Assembly (NCBI GenBank): GCA_950097015.1
Contig: CATNEN010000041.1
Span: 856,501-920,500, forward strand
Origin: Macrostomum hystrix
Lineage: Eukaryota > Platyhelminthes > Macrostomidae
DNA: 64,000 nt
Direction of reading: 5' to 3'
Shown: positions 53,342 to 63,467 of the stretch, in pieces
How positions within the stretch are numbered: the stretch's first letter is position 1
Layout of the letters: every line of letters begins with the position of its first letter
Made by a program: the position numbers and the translations under genes
The notes under the pieces: model-generated
Told to the model about the DNA's origin: nothing
The model's database searches: none
What the model saw: only the letters and a program-made list of their open reading frames with translations

Positions 53342-53980
53342 ATGTCAGATCCCGCTCCCGCTCCTGCCGCCGCTGCCAAGGCTGCGCCCAAGGCGAAGGC
53401 CAAGAAGCCGTCAAAGCCAAAGGCTCCAGCAGCACATCCGCCTACCCTGCAAATGGTGAAGGCTGCCATCCGTGCCAGCAAGGATCGTAAGGGTACATCC
53501 TTGGCTACTATCAAGAAGTACATCGCCGCCAACTACAAAGTCGACATCAACAAAATGGGACCGTACATCCGCAAGGCGGTGAAGAGTGCATCCGACAAAG
53601 GCGTGCTGGTGAGGGTAGGCAACAAGGGCCACGGCGCCTCTGGTAGCTTCAAGCTGGCCAGCAAAAAGGACGATGCTGAGAAGCCCACTAATCCGAAGGT
53701 CAAGAAGCCTGTCGCTAAGAAGCCGAAGGCACCGAAGTCTCCATCCGCTAAGAAGCCGAAGGCCAAGAAGCCTGCTTCTGCCAAAAAGGCTGCTGCTAAG
53801 CCTAAGTCACCCAAGAAGCCGAAGGTGGCTAAAGAGGCGAAGCCAGCGAAAGCTGCCAAACCTGCCAAGCCCAAGACCCCGACGAAGCCGAAGGCTGCCA
53901 AGACTAAAAGCCCGGCTAAGCCAAAGGTTGCTAAGAAGCCGGCGGCCAAAAAAGCCGCGCCCAAGAAGGCAGCCAAGTAA
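53342..53980 (+). CDS. Linker histone H1
   Basis: 212 residues, intronless. It binds linker DNA and the nucleosome dyad and compacts chromatin. A short Ala/Pro/Lys N-terminal tail is followed by a winged-helix H15 globular domain at about residues 31-106 ([20 protein letters not shown], then the KGASGSF-like [11 protein letters not shown]), then a Lys/Ala/Pro-rich tail of about 105 residues with several SP/TP sites (KSPSAKK, KSPKK, KTPTK) typical of cell-cycle phosphorylation. Lack of introns and the stem-loop 47 nt after the stop mark it as a replication-dependent histone with a non-polyadenylated mRNA. Confidence 0.97.
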   Translation: MSDPAPAPAAAAKAAPKAKAKKPSKPKAPAAHPPTLQMVKAAIRASKDRKGTSLATIKKYIAANYKVDINKMGPYIRKAVKSASDKGVLVRVGNKGHGASGSFKLASKKDDAEKPTNPKVKKPVAKKPKAPKSPSAKKPKAKKPASAKKAAAKPKSPKKPKVAKEAKPAKAAKPAKPKTPTKPKAAKTKSPAKPKVAKKPAAKKAAPKKAAK

Positions 53981-54027
53981 GAGCCTAAAGGAGCTGAGCA
54001 TATAGCAGAAAGTTTGAACGCTAAAAC

Positions 54028-54043
54028 GGCCCTTTTCAGGGCC
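54028..54043 (+). promoter_or_regulatory. Histone H1 mRNA 3' stem-loop
   Basis: GGCCCTTTTCAGGGCC followed by ACCACA, where SLBP-dependent 3' end cleavage occurs. A purine-containing downstream element (GCAAATGATT) follows. Confidence 0.95.
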
Positions 54044-55296
54044 ACCACACGCAAATGATTCTGCTTGTTTGTTATTCTTTACATTTATCAGACATAAGTA
54101 GCTAATATTATACAAAGCTTTAAGCTTGTACATGTACTTGATCATAGGACACTTTAAATGCATTTATACTGCTTGCATAAACGATAAATATATTGCTATT
54201 ATACTTAGTGCCCGTGCCGTAGGCCTACTATATCGCTTACGTGTAATTAAATTCAAACCTAAGGGCTGAAATTTACAATGCCCAGATAGTAGTTCGGGCC
54301 TTATAATCATACAAAAGCTTTTTACTAATAGTACCAACCCTCTACTGCTCGTTTCTTGGGTGCCTAGCTAGTAAGAAACTAAGTGACTAGCTAGTAAATA
54401 ATATTTGTTCTATTTGGACACCATGAAGCCTTCATGGAAAGTTTGTTGCCTTGTTTTCTGGATTAAGAATAAGTTGGAATATGAGGCCTATCTTAAATAT
54501 AATTTGCTATAGCCAAACCCACCAGATGTTGCTTGTAATTTAACAGAAGTAGAAGTAAAAACAAAACAATAATTACTATCGAAGAAATTAATACATGTGG
54601 CTGCGTTGAATGTACTGTGTTGAATGTGGCTGATTGAAATTTTCTGTGATTCAAACTTTTAATCGGCCCACAAGTGAGAAAATAGGTCCAACAAATATTG
54701 GGTCTTTTTCCAGCCAATGAGATTTTTACCGCAAAAAATAAATAAAGACCACCAGGCTGTGTCGCTACAGCATGTCAGCTTTGTGGTCTAAAATGACCGT
54801 CTATACAGATTTAAAAAATCTGGATTCGTCAAAATCTTGATTCTCATCAAAATCGTCAACTCATTGAAATCACCAGTCACAAATCACATTTCACCTTCAC
54901 CTAAGTCTCTTATTCGCTTTATGATTTTTATAATTCCCAGTGCTTTGTATACTCTCGATCCCCAAAAACACTGATTGAACTCCTATTCTACATATATATC
55001 TCGTATACTGTAGAATGCTACTGATTTCTCAGGTCGCACCAGAACATAATGTAGTGTTTACAAATGTAGGTATATATAACGTAAAATAATAACTTTTACA
55101 GGATGTATTATTATATTGTGTGGCCAAAAAATAAGTTTTATTATTAGCTAGCCCATTGGTTAGAGCTGCGGAGTTCAGATCGGAGTAGAAATGCAGGTGA
55201 GTCTATCTCGCCGAACTATGTTTAATTTGCATCTGAACCATCCATCCATACGCTCGTATCTTATATATGAAACCTAGTTACAAATTGGCCAATTTT
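54044..55296. other. Gene-less AT-rich stretch
   Basis: No supportable coding region. A tRNA-like phrase near 55146 (CCATTGGTTAGAGCTGCGG) is too incomplete to call. Confidence 0.5.
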
Positions 55297-55297
55297 T

Positions 55298-56015
55298 TTA
55301 CCACCAATAAAAATGACGACAGCCCAGACTGACTCCCAAACAAAGTGCAATCATGCTGCCTCGTTGCACATCTGCATTGCTGCCTGAACTACCGCACGCA
55401 CCGCGTCTGACTTGATCCGTGTACAACCTAATCATTCGAGCACCGTGAAAACGGATGCATTCTGCATCTCTGGGGTCGAAGGCGGTCACTGTCTTCAGGG
55501 GGCTGATCATCGCGTTAATTTTCCTGACTGCATCAGCAAGTTTGCCTGTTTGCTCCCGGTTAATTTGCCTGACCCAAGCTGTTGTGCATGAATTTTGTTA
55601 GATCGTCTTCTTTTACACCTGCGACCTGTGGTTGGCTTAAGAATTGTTGCATTGCAAGGTGCATCTTGAGACAGGCTTTTACGAGTTCTTCGAGCTGTAG
55701 GCCTAGGCTCTTGGCGTCAACCTTGCCAGTTATGTAGCATTCCCTTATTAAATTATTTAACTCCTGGTCGAGTGTGTTAGGCCGCTCTCTGAGCTTAATG
55801 GCCTTCAAGCAAAATTTTCGCGCTTCGTTTGCTAGCTCAACGAAGGACCTGCAGTCAGTTACTTTGAACTGCTCCTTAGACATCGCATCTGTTGCAACTT
55901 GCACCGCCTCGATTGAGTGCCAGAGTGATTCATTCTTAAGGTTCTTCAGAAACCTCAATGTACGGCAAATGGGTTTTATCTCTTTGGACTTCAGTTTCGA
56001 AATCAGCATTCCCAT
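55298..56015 (-). CDS. Unrecognised helical protein, frame break near its middle
   Basis: I do not recognise this family. 55560-56015 encodes 151 residues starting MGMLISKLKSK, whose Gly-2 and Ser-6 fit an N-myristoylation signal, followed by mostly helical sequence (LQLEELVKACLKMHLAMQQF). A strong splice acceptor (TTTTTTTATCGCAG) ends 5 nt before the ATG, as in several other genes here, which supports a real gene. Just before the TAA at 55560 the coding character moves to the +1 frame (REQTGKLADAVRKINAMISP, down to 55298), ending in a hydrophobic stretch (MIALCLGVSLGC). Either a one-base indel or a very short unrecognised intron (GTCAGG...AAACAG, 28 nt) joins the two. Whether the gene works is uncertain. 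Confidence 0.5.
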
Positions 56016-56501
56016 TCGAACTGCGATAAAAAAACTTCTGAGTGCGAAATATCACGGATATTTCGGAAATATATCACGGAAATATACGGATATATTACGA
56101 GCGTAGATTCGGGCAAAGCAGCAGCGTCACAGCATGTCTAGCATGTGCCGCAGTGGCCAATGTGCATGGTACAAATGTATAGTTTGCATGCTTTTATGAG
56201 GCCCTTAACTAAACTTTAAGGTTCTTATCGTTCGGCCGTTTAGGGTGTTAGAATGGAGCAGCCTTGCCTGCCGACTTTTTTGCAGGCTAAAGAAAAATCT
56301 TCAGTTTTTTAGTTTATTTTGCAGCAACCATTGGCAACTGAATCTTGCAATCTTGCATGCACCATGTTGTGTTTAGCAACAGCCTGGCAACCAACTATTG
56401 ATAACAGCATCTGTATTTAGACTCTGAGTATAGCCGCTCACGTCTTGTGCAAACAGTTTGAACTTAAATATTTTGTGGAGTTAATTATTTTTGGCGGAAT
56501 A
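56016..56501. other. Divergent promoter region
   Basis: About 490 bp lie between the divergently oriented unrecognised gene and the cholinesterase-like gene. It is moderately AT-rich with short repeats of ATATCACGGA near 56053-56090. No core promoter element is certain. Confidence 0.5.
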
Positions 56502-58937
56502 ATGAAGTTTCACTTAACTTTTACAGCCTTGCTGTTAATCTTAGCAGCCACATCAAAGTGTCAAGCTTCTACTACGGAAGCTCCTACCACGGAAGCTCCT
56601 ACCACGGAAGCTCCTACCACGGAAGCTCCTACCACGGAAGCTCCTACCACGGAGGCTTCCACCACTGAGGCTCCTAGCACCGAGGCTTCAACCACTGAGG
56701 CTCCAACGGAGGCTCCGACCACGGACGGTCTAGGCACAGATGCTTCAACTACAGCTGAGCGTGCTACTGCAGAGACTCATTCTACCAACTCAGAAACTTC
56801 GATTGAACTAACTAAATTAACTGAAAAAACGACTGAAATAACTTCACCTGACGCCACGACTGAGTTGACAAAAGATCCACAGACGACAACTTTATCGACA
56901 CCGGATCGTACAACTCTTGGAGGTACCGACGGGTCGACTAATTCGCCTTCATCTACGGGGCCAACGTCACGAAGCCCAGACCATATCTCGACCACCGAAA
57001 GCCCATTAACAGTATCATCGTCTGCGTCAACGACAATTGACGGGCCAACGAGCACCCAGAGCTCGACCACAGAGAATCCAACAACGAGCTTGCCTCCAAC
57101 ACTTCAGCCTCCGGTCAGCTACTCGGTGATAACCGACTATGGTCGAATTAACGGTGTAACGTATTCAGTTAAAGTGAGTGCCTTTTCCGACGCTGCGTTC
57201 AATACAAAGAGAGTGAGCAGATTTCTCGGCATTCCGTATGCTCTGCCCCCAACGGGCAGCAGAAGGTTCAAGTCGCCCGTGAAGGTCCAAACCGGTACTG
57301 CAGAGGTGAACGCTACAGAGCACAAGCCGAACTGTCCTCAGCACGGACAGACGTACGACGAGGACTGCTTGTACTACAACTTGTGGACTGTTCAGACGGC
57401 AGAGAATGCCAACGCCTCGCTGAGGTATCCAGTTCTGGTGTGGATTCACGGTGGTCGCTTTGAGACTGGCTACAGCAGCGATCCGCTCAGGCAGGGCGAA
57501 GAGCTCGTGACCCACACTAATGTCGTTGTTGTCTCCTTCAACTACCGGCTGGGCGCCCTCGGATTCCTGACTCTGAACCGGACCACTTACACAGGAAACT
57601 ACGGAATCCAGGACCAGAGGGTAGCTCTGGAGGTCATCAATGGTGTGATTGATTCATTCGGTGGAAACCGGAGCCAAATTACTCTAATGGGACTTGACGC
57701 TGGTTCCGCTAGCATTGGTTTCCACATGATGAGCTCGAGCACCAGCGCACTGTTCAGCCGCGCAATCATGATGGGTGGGTCTCCAATGATGCCGTGGTCT
57801 CTGACAAACGACATTGAATATGTGCAACTGCTTAGTCTTTTGTTTATCAGTGGAGGTCTCAACTGCTCAATTAATGAACCGGCGTTGACTCAGTGCCTGC
57901 AGAGCGCCCCCATTGACCAACTGATCTCCATGCAGAGCAACTTTACTCGGTTTTTCCGGGGTTTGGAGTTTTTTCCAGTTGTCGATGGCACAACCATACC
58001 GCAGGACCCGTGGCATGCGTTTTCCACTGGAACCTTCCACAGCAAGGATCTGCTCATTGGCGCCACCAACGATGAGGGTGCGAACATCGCCGAGGACAGT
58101 CTGGAGGCGCTCAACGTCCCCATATTTGGCGTCAACGACTCCATGCTGATCAGCCTGATCGAGCGCTCCATCGCATTCTATCCCAGGGCGAGCCGCACCC
58201 TCAGCGTGGCTGGTCGACAGTTCCTGCGGCTCCACTACACCAGCTACACCGGAGCCAACGACGGCAAAGCGAACTTTGACACTCTGGGCAAGGCTATTGG
58301 GGACTGGTACCTGACCTGCCCTGTCATCCAGATGGCTCAATTTGCCGAGAAGGTCAACCGGAATGTGTTCCTTTATTACTTCACCGAGAAGGAGCTACTC
58401 CAGGACAAGTGGCAGGCCTCTCACGGTGTGGACGCGGACTACGCTTTCGGAGTTCCAACCCTGGACGTCGGCATCATCTACCCGGATGCCAATAAGAGGC
58501 TGAGTGAACGGATGATGGAGAATTTTGTTCAGTTCGCAGCAGAAGGCAGACCGACCGGCACCGACCTGTGGAAGCCGCTGAACAACACGGTCGGCAACGA
58601 GATGAACTACATCAACTACAACGCCGACGCTAGGATTCTGGGAAACTACCAACGCGGCTACCGAATGACGGAATGCCACTTCTGGAACAAAACACTCGCC
58701 TATGTAAACGGCCTGGAGGTTGAACGGCAGACAACAGCGGCTCCGCCAACAACCAGCAGTCGGCCCGATCCCGACCGGCCTGCTAACTGCGATGCGTGGA
58801 GCTTCAACAGCGCGACCGCGACCACCATGGGCATCCTGCTGGGTACCCAAGTGATCATGGCCGCAGCCCTCGGCTTCGTGATTTACAAGTGGAAGTCTCT
58901 GGCCAAGGTTGGTGGAGAGCCCATTCCAATGAACTGA
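56502..58937 (+). CDS. Membrane cholinesterase-like protein lacking the catalytic serine
   Basis: 811 residues in one exon. The signal peptide MKFHLTFTALLLILAATSKC is followed by a Thr/Ser/Glu/Pro-rich, mucin-like stretch to about residue 200 that starts with TEAPT repeats. An alpha/beta-hydrolase carboxylesterase domain follows (about 205-735), with EDCLYYNLW, the oxyanion-hole WIHGGRF and FNYRLGALGF. The nucleophile elbow, normally GESAG, reads GLDAG with Asp at 399, while acid Glu525 (NDEG) and His641 (SHGVDADYAFG) remain. A C-terminal membrane helix (about 775-798) and short basic tail end it. It therefore resembles the non-enzymatic adhesion members of the family (neuroligin, neurotactin, gliotactin) and probably acts at the cell surface. 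Many N-glycosylation sites. The ATG at 56502 is the first in frame. Confidence 0.9.
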   Translation: MKFHLTFTALLLILAATSKCQASTTEAPTTEAPTTEAPTTEAPTTEAPTTEASTTEAPSTEASTTEAPTEAPTTDGLGTDASTTAERATAETHSTNSETSIELTKLTEKTTEITSPDATTELTKDPQTTTLSTPDRTTLGGTDGSTNSPSSTGPTSRSPDHISTTESPLTVSSSASTTIDGPTSTQSSTTENPTTSLPPTLQPPVSYSVITDYGRINGVTYSVKVSAFSDAAFNTKRVSRFLGIPYALPPTGSRRFKSPVKVQTGTAEVNATEHKPNCPQHGQTYDEDCLYYNLWTVQTAENANASLRYPVLVWIHGGRFETGYSSDPLRQGEELVTHTNVVVVSFNYRLGALGFLTLNRTTYTGNYGIQDQRVALEVINGVIDSFGGNRSQITLMGLDAGSASIGFHMMSSSTSALFSRAIMMGGSPMMPWSLTNDIEYVQLLSLLFISGGLNCSINEPALTQCLQSAPIDQLISMQSNFTRFFRGLEFFPVVDGTTIPQDPWHAFSTGTFHSKDLLIGATNDEGANIAEDSLEALNVPIFGVNDSMLISLIERSIAFYPRASRTLSVAGRQFLRLHYTSYTGANDGKANFDTLGKAIGDWYLTCPVIQMAQFAEKVNRNVFLYYFTEKELLQDKWQASHGVDADYAFGVPTLDVGIIYPDANKRLSERMMENFVQFAAEGRPTGTDLWKPLNNTVGNEMNYINYNADARILGNYQRGYRMTECHFWNKTLAYVNGLEVERQTTAAPPTTSSRPDPDRPANCDAWSFNSATATTMGILLGTQVIMAAALGFVIYKWKSLAKVGGEPIPMN
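56576..56660. repeat. 15-bp coding repeat (TEAPT) in the esterase-like gene
   Basis: About six copies of ACGGAAGCTCCTACC, encoding Thr-Glu-Ala-Pro-Thr, then diverged copies to about 56730. It is the one tandem repeat in the window that is clearly translated. Confidence 0.9.
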
Positions 58938-59003
58938 ATGCAGCCAGCGCCTCGAAGAGACTGCATCGAGCATGACGGATTGTTGTGACCTGCTACTCGC
59001 TAA

Positions 59004-59009
59004 ATAAAT
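59004..59009 (+). terminator. Polyadenylation signal of the esterase-like gene
   Basis: AATAAA, 67 nt after the TGA, at a normal distance for a compact 3' UTR. Confidence 0.7.
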
Positions 59010-59513
59010 GCAATACTCTCTGTCCGAGAATTTTACTCGCAATATGTTTATCAGAAAATAATACTTATTTATATAGCCGATTTTCCTTATTCTACTGGCT
59101 GTATGGGCTTGTCGATACGTCAGAAAAAAAGTTTTTTCTAAGCACTATATTTTTCTAACTTTCTCTTACTAATGACCTTTTAGAAGTCAGTATTTTATAC
59201 TAAATAAAATATATACGAACCACTGAAACCGAGTTTTTGGTTCCACGTAAAATTCCGTTTCTAGTTGGGGGCGAACGTAGTATTGAGCCGCGAGGCGCGA
59301 AGCGCCGAGCACCGAGGCCTCGGTAGAGGCCGAGGGGCGAAATCGGAGTGAGCCCCACCTAAGATCCAGCGTACGTAGTGAGATAGAAAACACCTCGAAA
59401 ATCACGCATTTTCAATGCATATTGGGCGCCATTTGAGACTGCCTCAACCGTTTGCCTCGCGGGTGGTGTCGTTGGGTAGGTAACTTATAGGGTTATCCGA
59501 TTTATGGCGGTTG

Positions 59514-59549
59514 GTTGCCATGGCAACCCGTGAGGGTTGCCATGGCAAC
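59514..59549. promoter_or_regulatory. Two perfect RFX X-box palindromes
   Basis: GTTGCCATGGCAAC occurs at 59514-59527 and 59536-59549, 22 bp apart start to start. It is the ideal palindromic RFX site, usual in promoters of ciliary genes. No gene start is seen next to it, so its target is unknown. Confidence 0.6.
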
Positions 59550-59887
59550 GTAAAACTGCCATTTTTTTGGAAATCGATTTTACGCAAACTCATTTCCAGC
59601 GCACATTTTTTCTGGCACGGAGAAAAGTTGAGACACAAAAGTTGCGGGCAGGCCTGGCCCAGGCGAGGCAGGAAAGCGATTTTTCAATTTCCTCATAGTC
59701 TATGATAAAAGTGCAAAAAACATACTTTTAGGTACTGCTTTTTTGGGTTACATTTTCCAGCGCAGCTCCCCAAGGGCTAAATCGATTGTCACGCGGGTGG
59801 TGTCTTTTTTTTCTACTCGGTGAGTTCTTTCCAGCGAGGTGTGACTCAATGGACTGCGAGTGTACCGCGCGCCTGATATCTGATGAA

Positions 59888-59926
59888 GCAAGTGTAAAAT
59901 ATGGCGCAGCCAGATTTTACACTTGC
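59888..59926. repeat. Short perfect hairpin
   Basis: 13-bp arms GCAAGTGTAAAAT and ATTTTACACTTGC around a 13-nt spacer. Confidence 0.7.
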
Positions 59927-60999
59927 GTGCTGCACGGTACTGCAGCTGAATGGCAGGTAGTTGCACTGCGCAAGTGGTGTCAAAAATTCGGCACGGATGC
60001 CTGCTACACGACGCTTTGCAAGGCGACTCTATGCAATGCACGGTTATCAAGCAGTACTGGGAAATGCAGTGCAAAACGTGCATTTTTGCCGTTTTCCTCG
60101 AAAATGCATGCCGACCTTGGTGGAGTCAAAAATTTTTTTTTCGAAGACAAACAGTCGGACAGCTTAGCCGCAAGCGATGTAGTATGCACAACATTAGGGC
60201 ACATGACATACTGAGTCGGCGTTGATAAAAGTACATCGCAAGTGTATTAAAAGTACATAATAGTGCACATACACTTTCGTGAAAAATTTGTATTTTTCTC
60301 CTTTCGACGCGCGCATTTCGCGAAATCCGGCTCCGAATTTGTCGAATGATGCGTCAATCTACTGGAAATATTGTTTTGCGTCTAACAAGATATTGCGCGC
60401 ACCTTTCGGCCCTACCCGGGCTGAGAAAGTCCACCCAGACTGGTGAAAGGTCGGGTTCGGGACCGGTGCAGACTTTGCTGTGCTCAAACCTACGGCTGGA
60501 GGCGAAAAGGGCGTAATACTCCTTGAGCTTGGTATTTAAAGATGCACATCCCATGTGGGTATATGGAAAAAATACTGCCGTCGATACACGTATTACCTGT
60601 TAGGATTAGTACCTGAAAATGTAATTATGCACAGCGTGTACATTGTGCATATTTGTGTGTACTTTTGTGTATAAGTCTGCGAATTCCTGATGGCTTTAAG
60701 CGCGGATGGCTTCAATCGACGCGGAATGTTGTCTACATTCCAACGACATCTCACACGGCTAGATTGGTTAACGTGTGTCGTGTCTGGATCCTATTGAGTA
60801 CATGAAGGTAAGGGGTACAAATTTTGGACACTATCATTTTTGAAGCATCCGTTATTTGCTATTGAAAGATTTTGCAAGTTCCGTTGATGATAAACAGTAT
60901 CTGTGGTAGTTAAACTTTTTTTGGTTGCTTGCCGTTTGGCAAACGGTTTTCATTTTGATGATTAAATCCTAAATGATTGCAACTTTTTTAGCTTCTTCA

Positions 61000-61145
61000 T
61001 TGATAAACCGACCGCCTTGCAGAAAATGCTTGCGTCGAGATTTTTGAATTGCTTTTATTAAAACAAGTGCATATTCAGTTTCTGCATTTTTTGTGCATCT
61101 AAATGCAGGAAGGAATGTAGCAGTCAGTAGAAATCACCTTATGTT
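61000..61145. repeat. 146-bp dispersed direct repeat, copy 1
   Basis: Matches 62451-62596 closely (CTTGCGTCGAGATTTTTGAA, then TTTTTGTGCATCTAAATGCA). It may be a short mobile element or the edge of a duplication. Confidence 0.8.
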
Positions 61146-62450
61146 GTATTTCCTTTTAGCGCGCACGTCTTTGTGTCGTTGAAACTTTTTATTTGAACAT
61201 TATCGCCTTTCAGGACGTGTTTTGACGCTTGTCACATCACACACGCGCAGGCCTTTGATTTGTCTGGGTTTTTTTACTTTTGCATGGATAATGTAATTGA
61301 TGTGCATTTAAATGTCGGTCTTCATTGTCGTGTTGATAATGTCGATTATACTCTTTTATTGACTCACTTCTTGCAGTATTCGAAAGTATATGCCATATGC
61401 ACAAAAAGTGCATTTATATTCTCTTACAAAGTCTTATTAATAATGTTCAATACGTAGGATGCCTTTTTATTGAATTAACACTATGTTACAGTCATCACAA
61501 ATTTTGTGCAAGTGATGACATCTTAGATATTTAAATTCAGGTCAAAAAGTCTGCTTCAAGCTGTGTAATATTTTCCCTATCTTTTCTATGCATTTATACT
61601 TAATTGCTTTTAATGTACTTGGCCAGTCATATGAATCATTATTCTCCTTTATAAATTTGCTCTAGCACATAATGGTGCTATTGTAAGATTAGTTTTAATC
61701 TAATTAAAAAAATGTCTTAGCCAGCCCTCAATAGGCCTAGTCAATTTAATTTTGCATTTAAATTGCATTTAATTGCTGCTTATATGCTGTGCATATAGCC
61801 TCCACTTTTCAAGTCATCGAATCGCTTTTTAATTGTGTAAATTTCGCTGATTGTATTCCAGTTGCATGCAGTAATTTGGAATTTCATTCAAGTTTAATAA
61901 ATGGCTGGCTTGTTTGTATTTCATATCGTACGTTCCCTTGTTGACATGTCAGTTGCATTCGTTTGCTTAGATTGCAATTAATACGAGTATGTTGCTGCTC
62001 CGTTTGCATTACATTTTTTGCATTAAATTGCTTTGATTGTACTTCAGTGGTTGAATCATTCCGTTGATTGCACTCTGTTTGTTGAATTGTTGCCTTGATT
62101 GCAGTCCAGTTGTTGCATTGTTTCGTCAATTGCAGTGTAGTGGTGTAACTTGAAATTGGCATAGTTTACTGCAGTTGTGTGTATGATTAGGGGCACAAGG
62201 CAGCCATATAGCTTCTAAATGCTTCCAAACGATTTTGACTCTTTTATTGAGCATTTTGTTCCTCTGTTTGAGCCGTTTTTCCGTCGACTTGCGATTTAAG
62301 GGGAAATATGCTTTACTATGCTGTTTATATCATATGCCACCTTTCTGTCTCTATTCACCCATAGTTCCTTCATTGGTTTTCGCGAATACATTTGTTCAAT
62401 TCGAGCCTAAAGGGAAAGGTTCAATTCAGAGAAAAATATTTTTCTTTTTA

Positions 62451-62596
62451 TTGATAAAACGACCGCCTTGCAGAAAGTGCTTGCGTCGAGATTTTTGAAT
62501 AGCTTTTATTAAAACAAGTGCATATTCCGTTTGTGCATTTTTTGTGCATCTAAATGCAGGAAAGAATATAGCAGTGAGTAGAAATCCCTTTATGTT
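62451..62596. repeat. 146-bp dispersed direct repeat, copy 2
   Basis: Second copy, 1451 bp downstream in the same orientation, ending against GTTCGCCCCC. Confidence 0.8.
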
Positions 62597-62739
62597 CGCC
62601 CCCACGTAAAAGACTGCAGTCTTCTTACTTACTAGTGAAAAAGGTAACAGTAGTGCATTGATGATTACCCCCGCCCCGCATTTTACCGACCAATGAGACA
62701 GATTTGTGAGAATCGATCACGGTGAAAAGCGTGCTGAAG

Positions 62740-63307
62740 TTGGTTAAACTGTGCTCAGACAGCTCGCAAAAATGGAGCACGGAACGCAAAAATCTTTTCC
62801 GCAGTGCGGGGCAGGGAGTCAGAGTAGCGAGTTGCTCCCCAACCGCCCCATCTACACCAGACCCAGTTCCTCCAGAGCACAAGTGACGGCTCCGCCCGCC
62901 TCGCCTATGCAGTGCTTAGCAGGGTGGCGGTTAAGAAGGCCGGGACGAGAACTGAGGGAGTGGAACAACTCGTACATGCGGAGTTGCTCACACACACGAC
63001 TCAAATTCAACCCTTACTTCCCTCTCTCTGGCGCACAAACACAGGGACCCCCGATGCACTGTCACAATGCAAGAGTTTGGGCTTTGAGGCCTGGTGGGAG
63101 AGGGATAGAAAGTATAGAGCACAGAGAGAACAGGAGGGCGAGAGAGTGGAGAGAGAGCAGTCACACACTCTCAAGAGTGAAATAGCTGAGTTCCTCTCTC
63201 TGATCAGCTTCTCCCCCAACCCAGAAAATCCGTGCGCCAACTTTGCACTCGGCTGCTGCTCGGGTTCTTGGTCTGGGCTGCAGTTGAGCACCTGCAACCT
63301 AGTCAAG
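62740..63307 (+). other. Possible 5' non-coding exon of the MICU-like gene
   Basis: A GC-richer block that ends at a good donor, GTCAAG|GTAAGC (63307/63308), 148 bp before the acceptor of the coding exon. It has open frames but none with a domain. Its start is not defined. Confidence 0.35.
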
Positions 63308-63467
63308 GTAAGCCCTGATTGAAGCTCTGCACCCTTTCGAAGTTTCCTGTGCTTCAAAAGACCCGCTGCTCTTGCACTTTTCGAATCTCCTTTTTAAATC
63401 AATCTATCCGCTGGGGGATCTAAAGTAGACTAAAGAAGCATTTCCGTCCTTTCAGCAGGAAGTTCAC

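Larger units (their letters stand above)
59243..62611. other. Gene-less 3.4 kb, possible old insertion
   Basis: Bounded by a perfect 10-bp direct repeat CCACGTAAAA (59243-59252 and 62602-62611). Close to both ends lies an inverted GGGGGCGAAC (59267-59276 and 62595-62604). Inside are two perfect X-box motifs, a small hairpin, a pair of 146-bp direct repeats and AT-rich DNA. No credible gene; the boundaries are suggestive only. Confidence 0.35.

Noticed and set aside
59786-60225. 91-142-codon plus frames
   Set aside because: Begin at non-ATG codons, contain the 59888 hairpin, no domain.
60354-60554. 66-codon minus frame starting MGCASLNTK
   Set aside because: Has an ATG and reasonable composition but no splice acceptor, no domain and no partner exon found.
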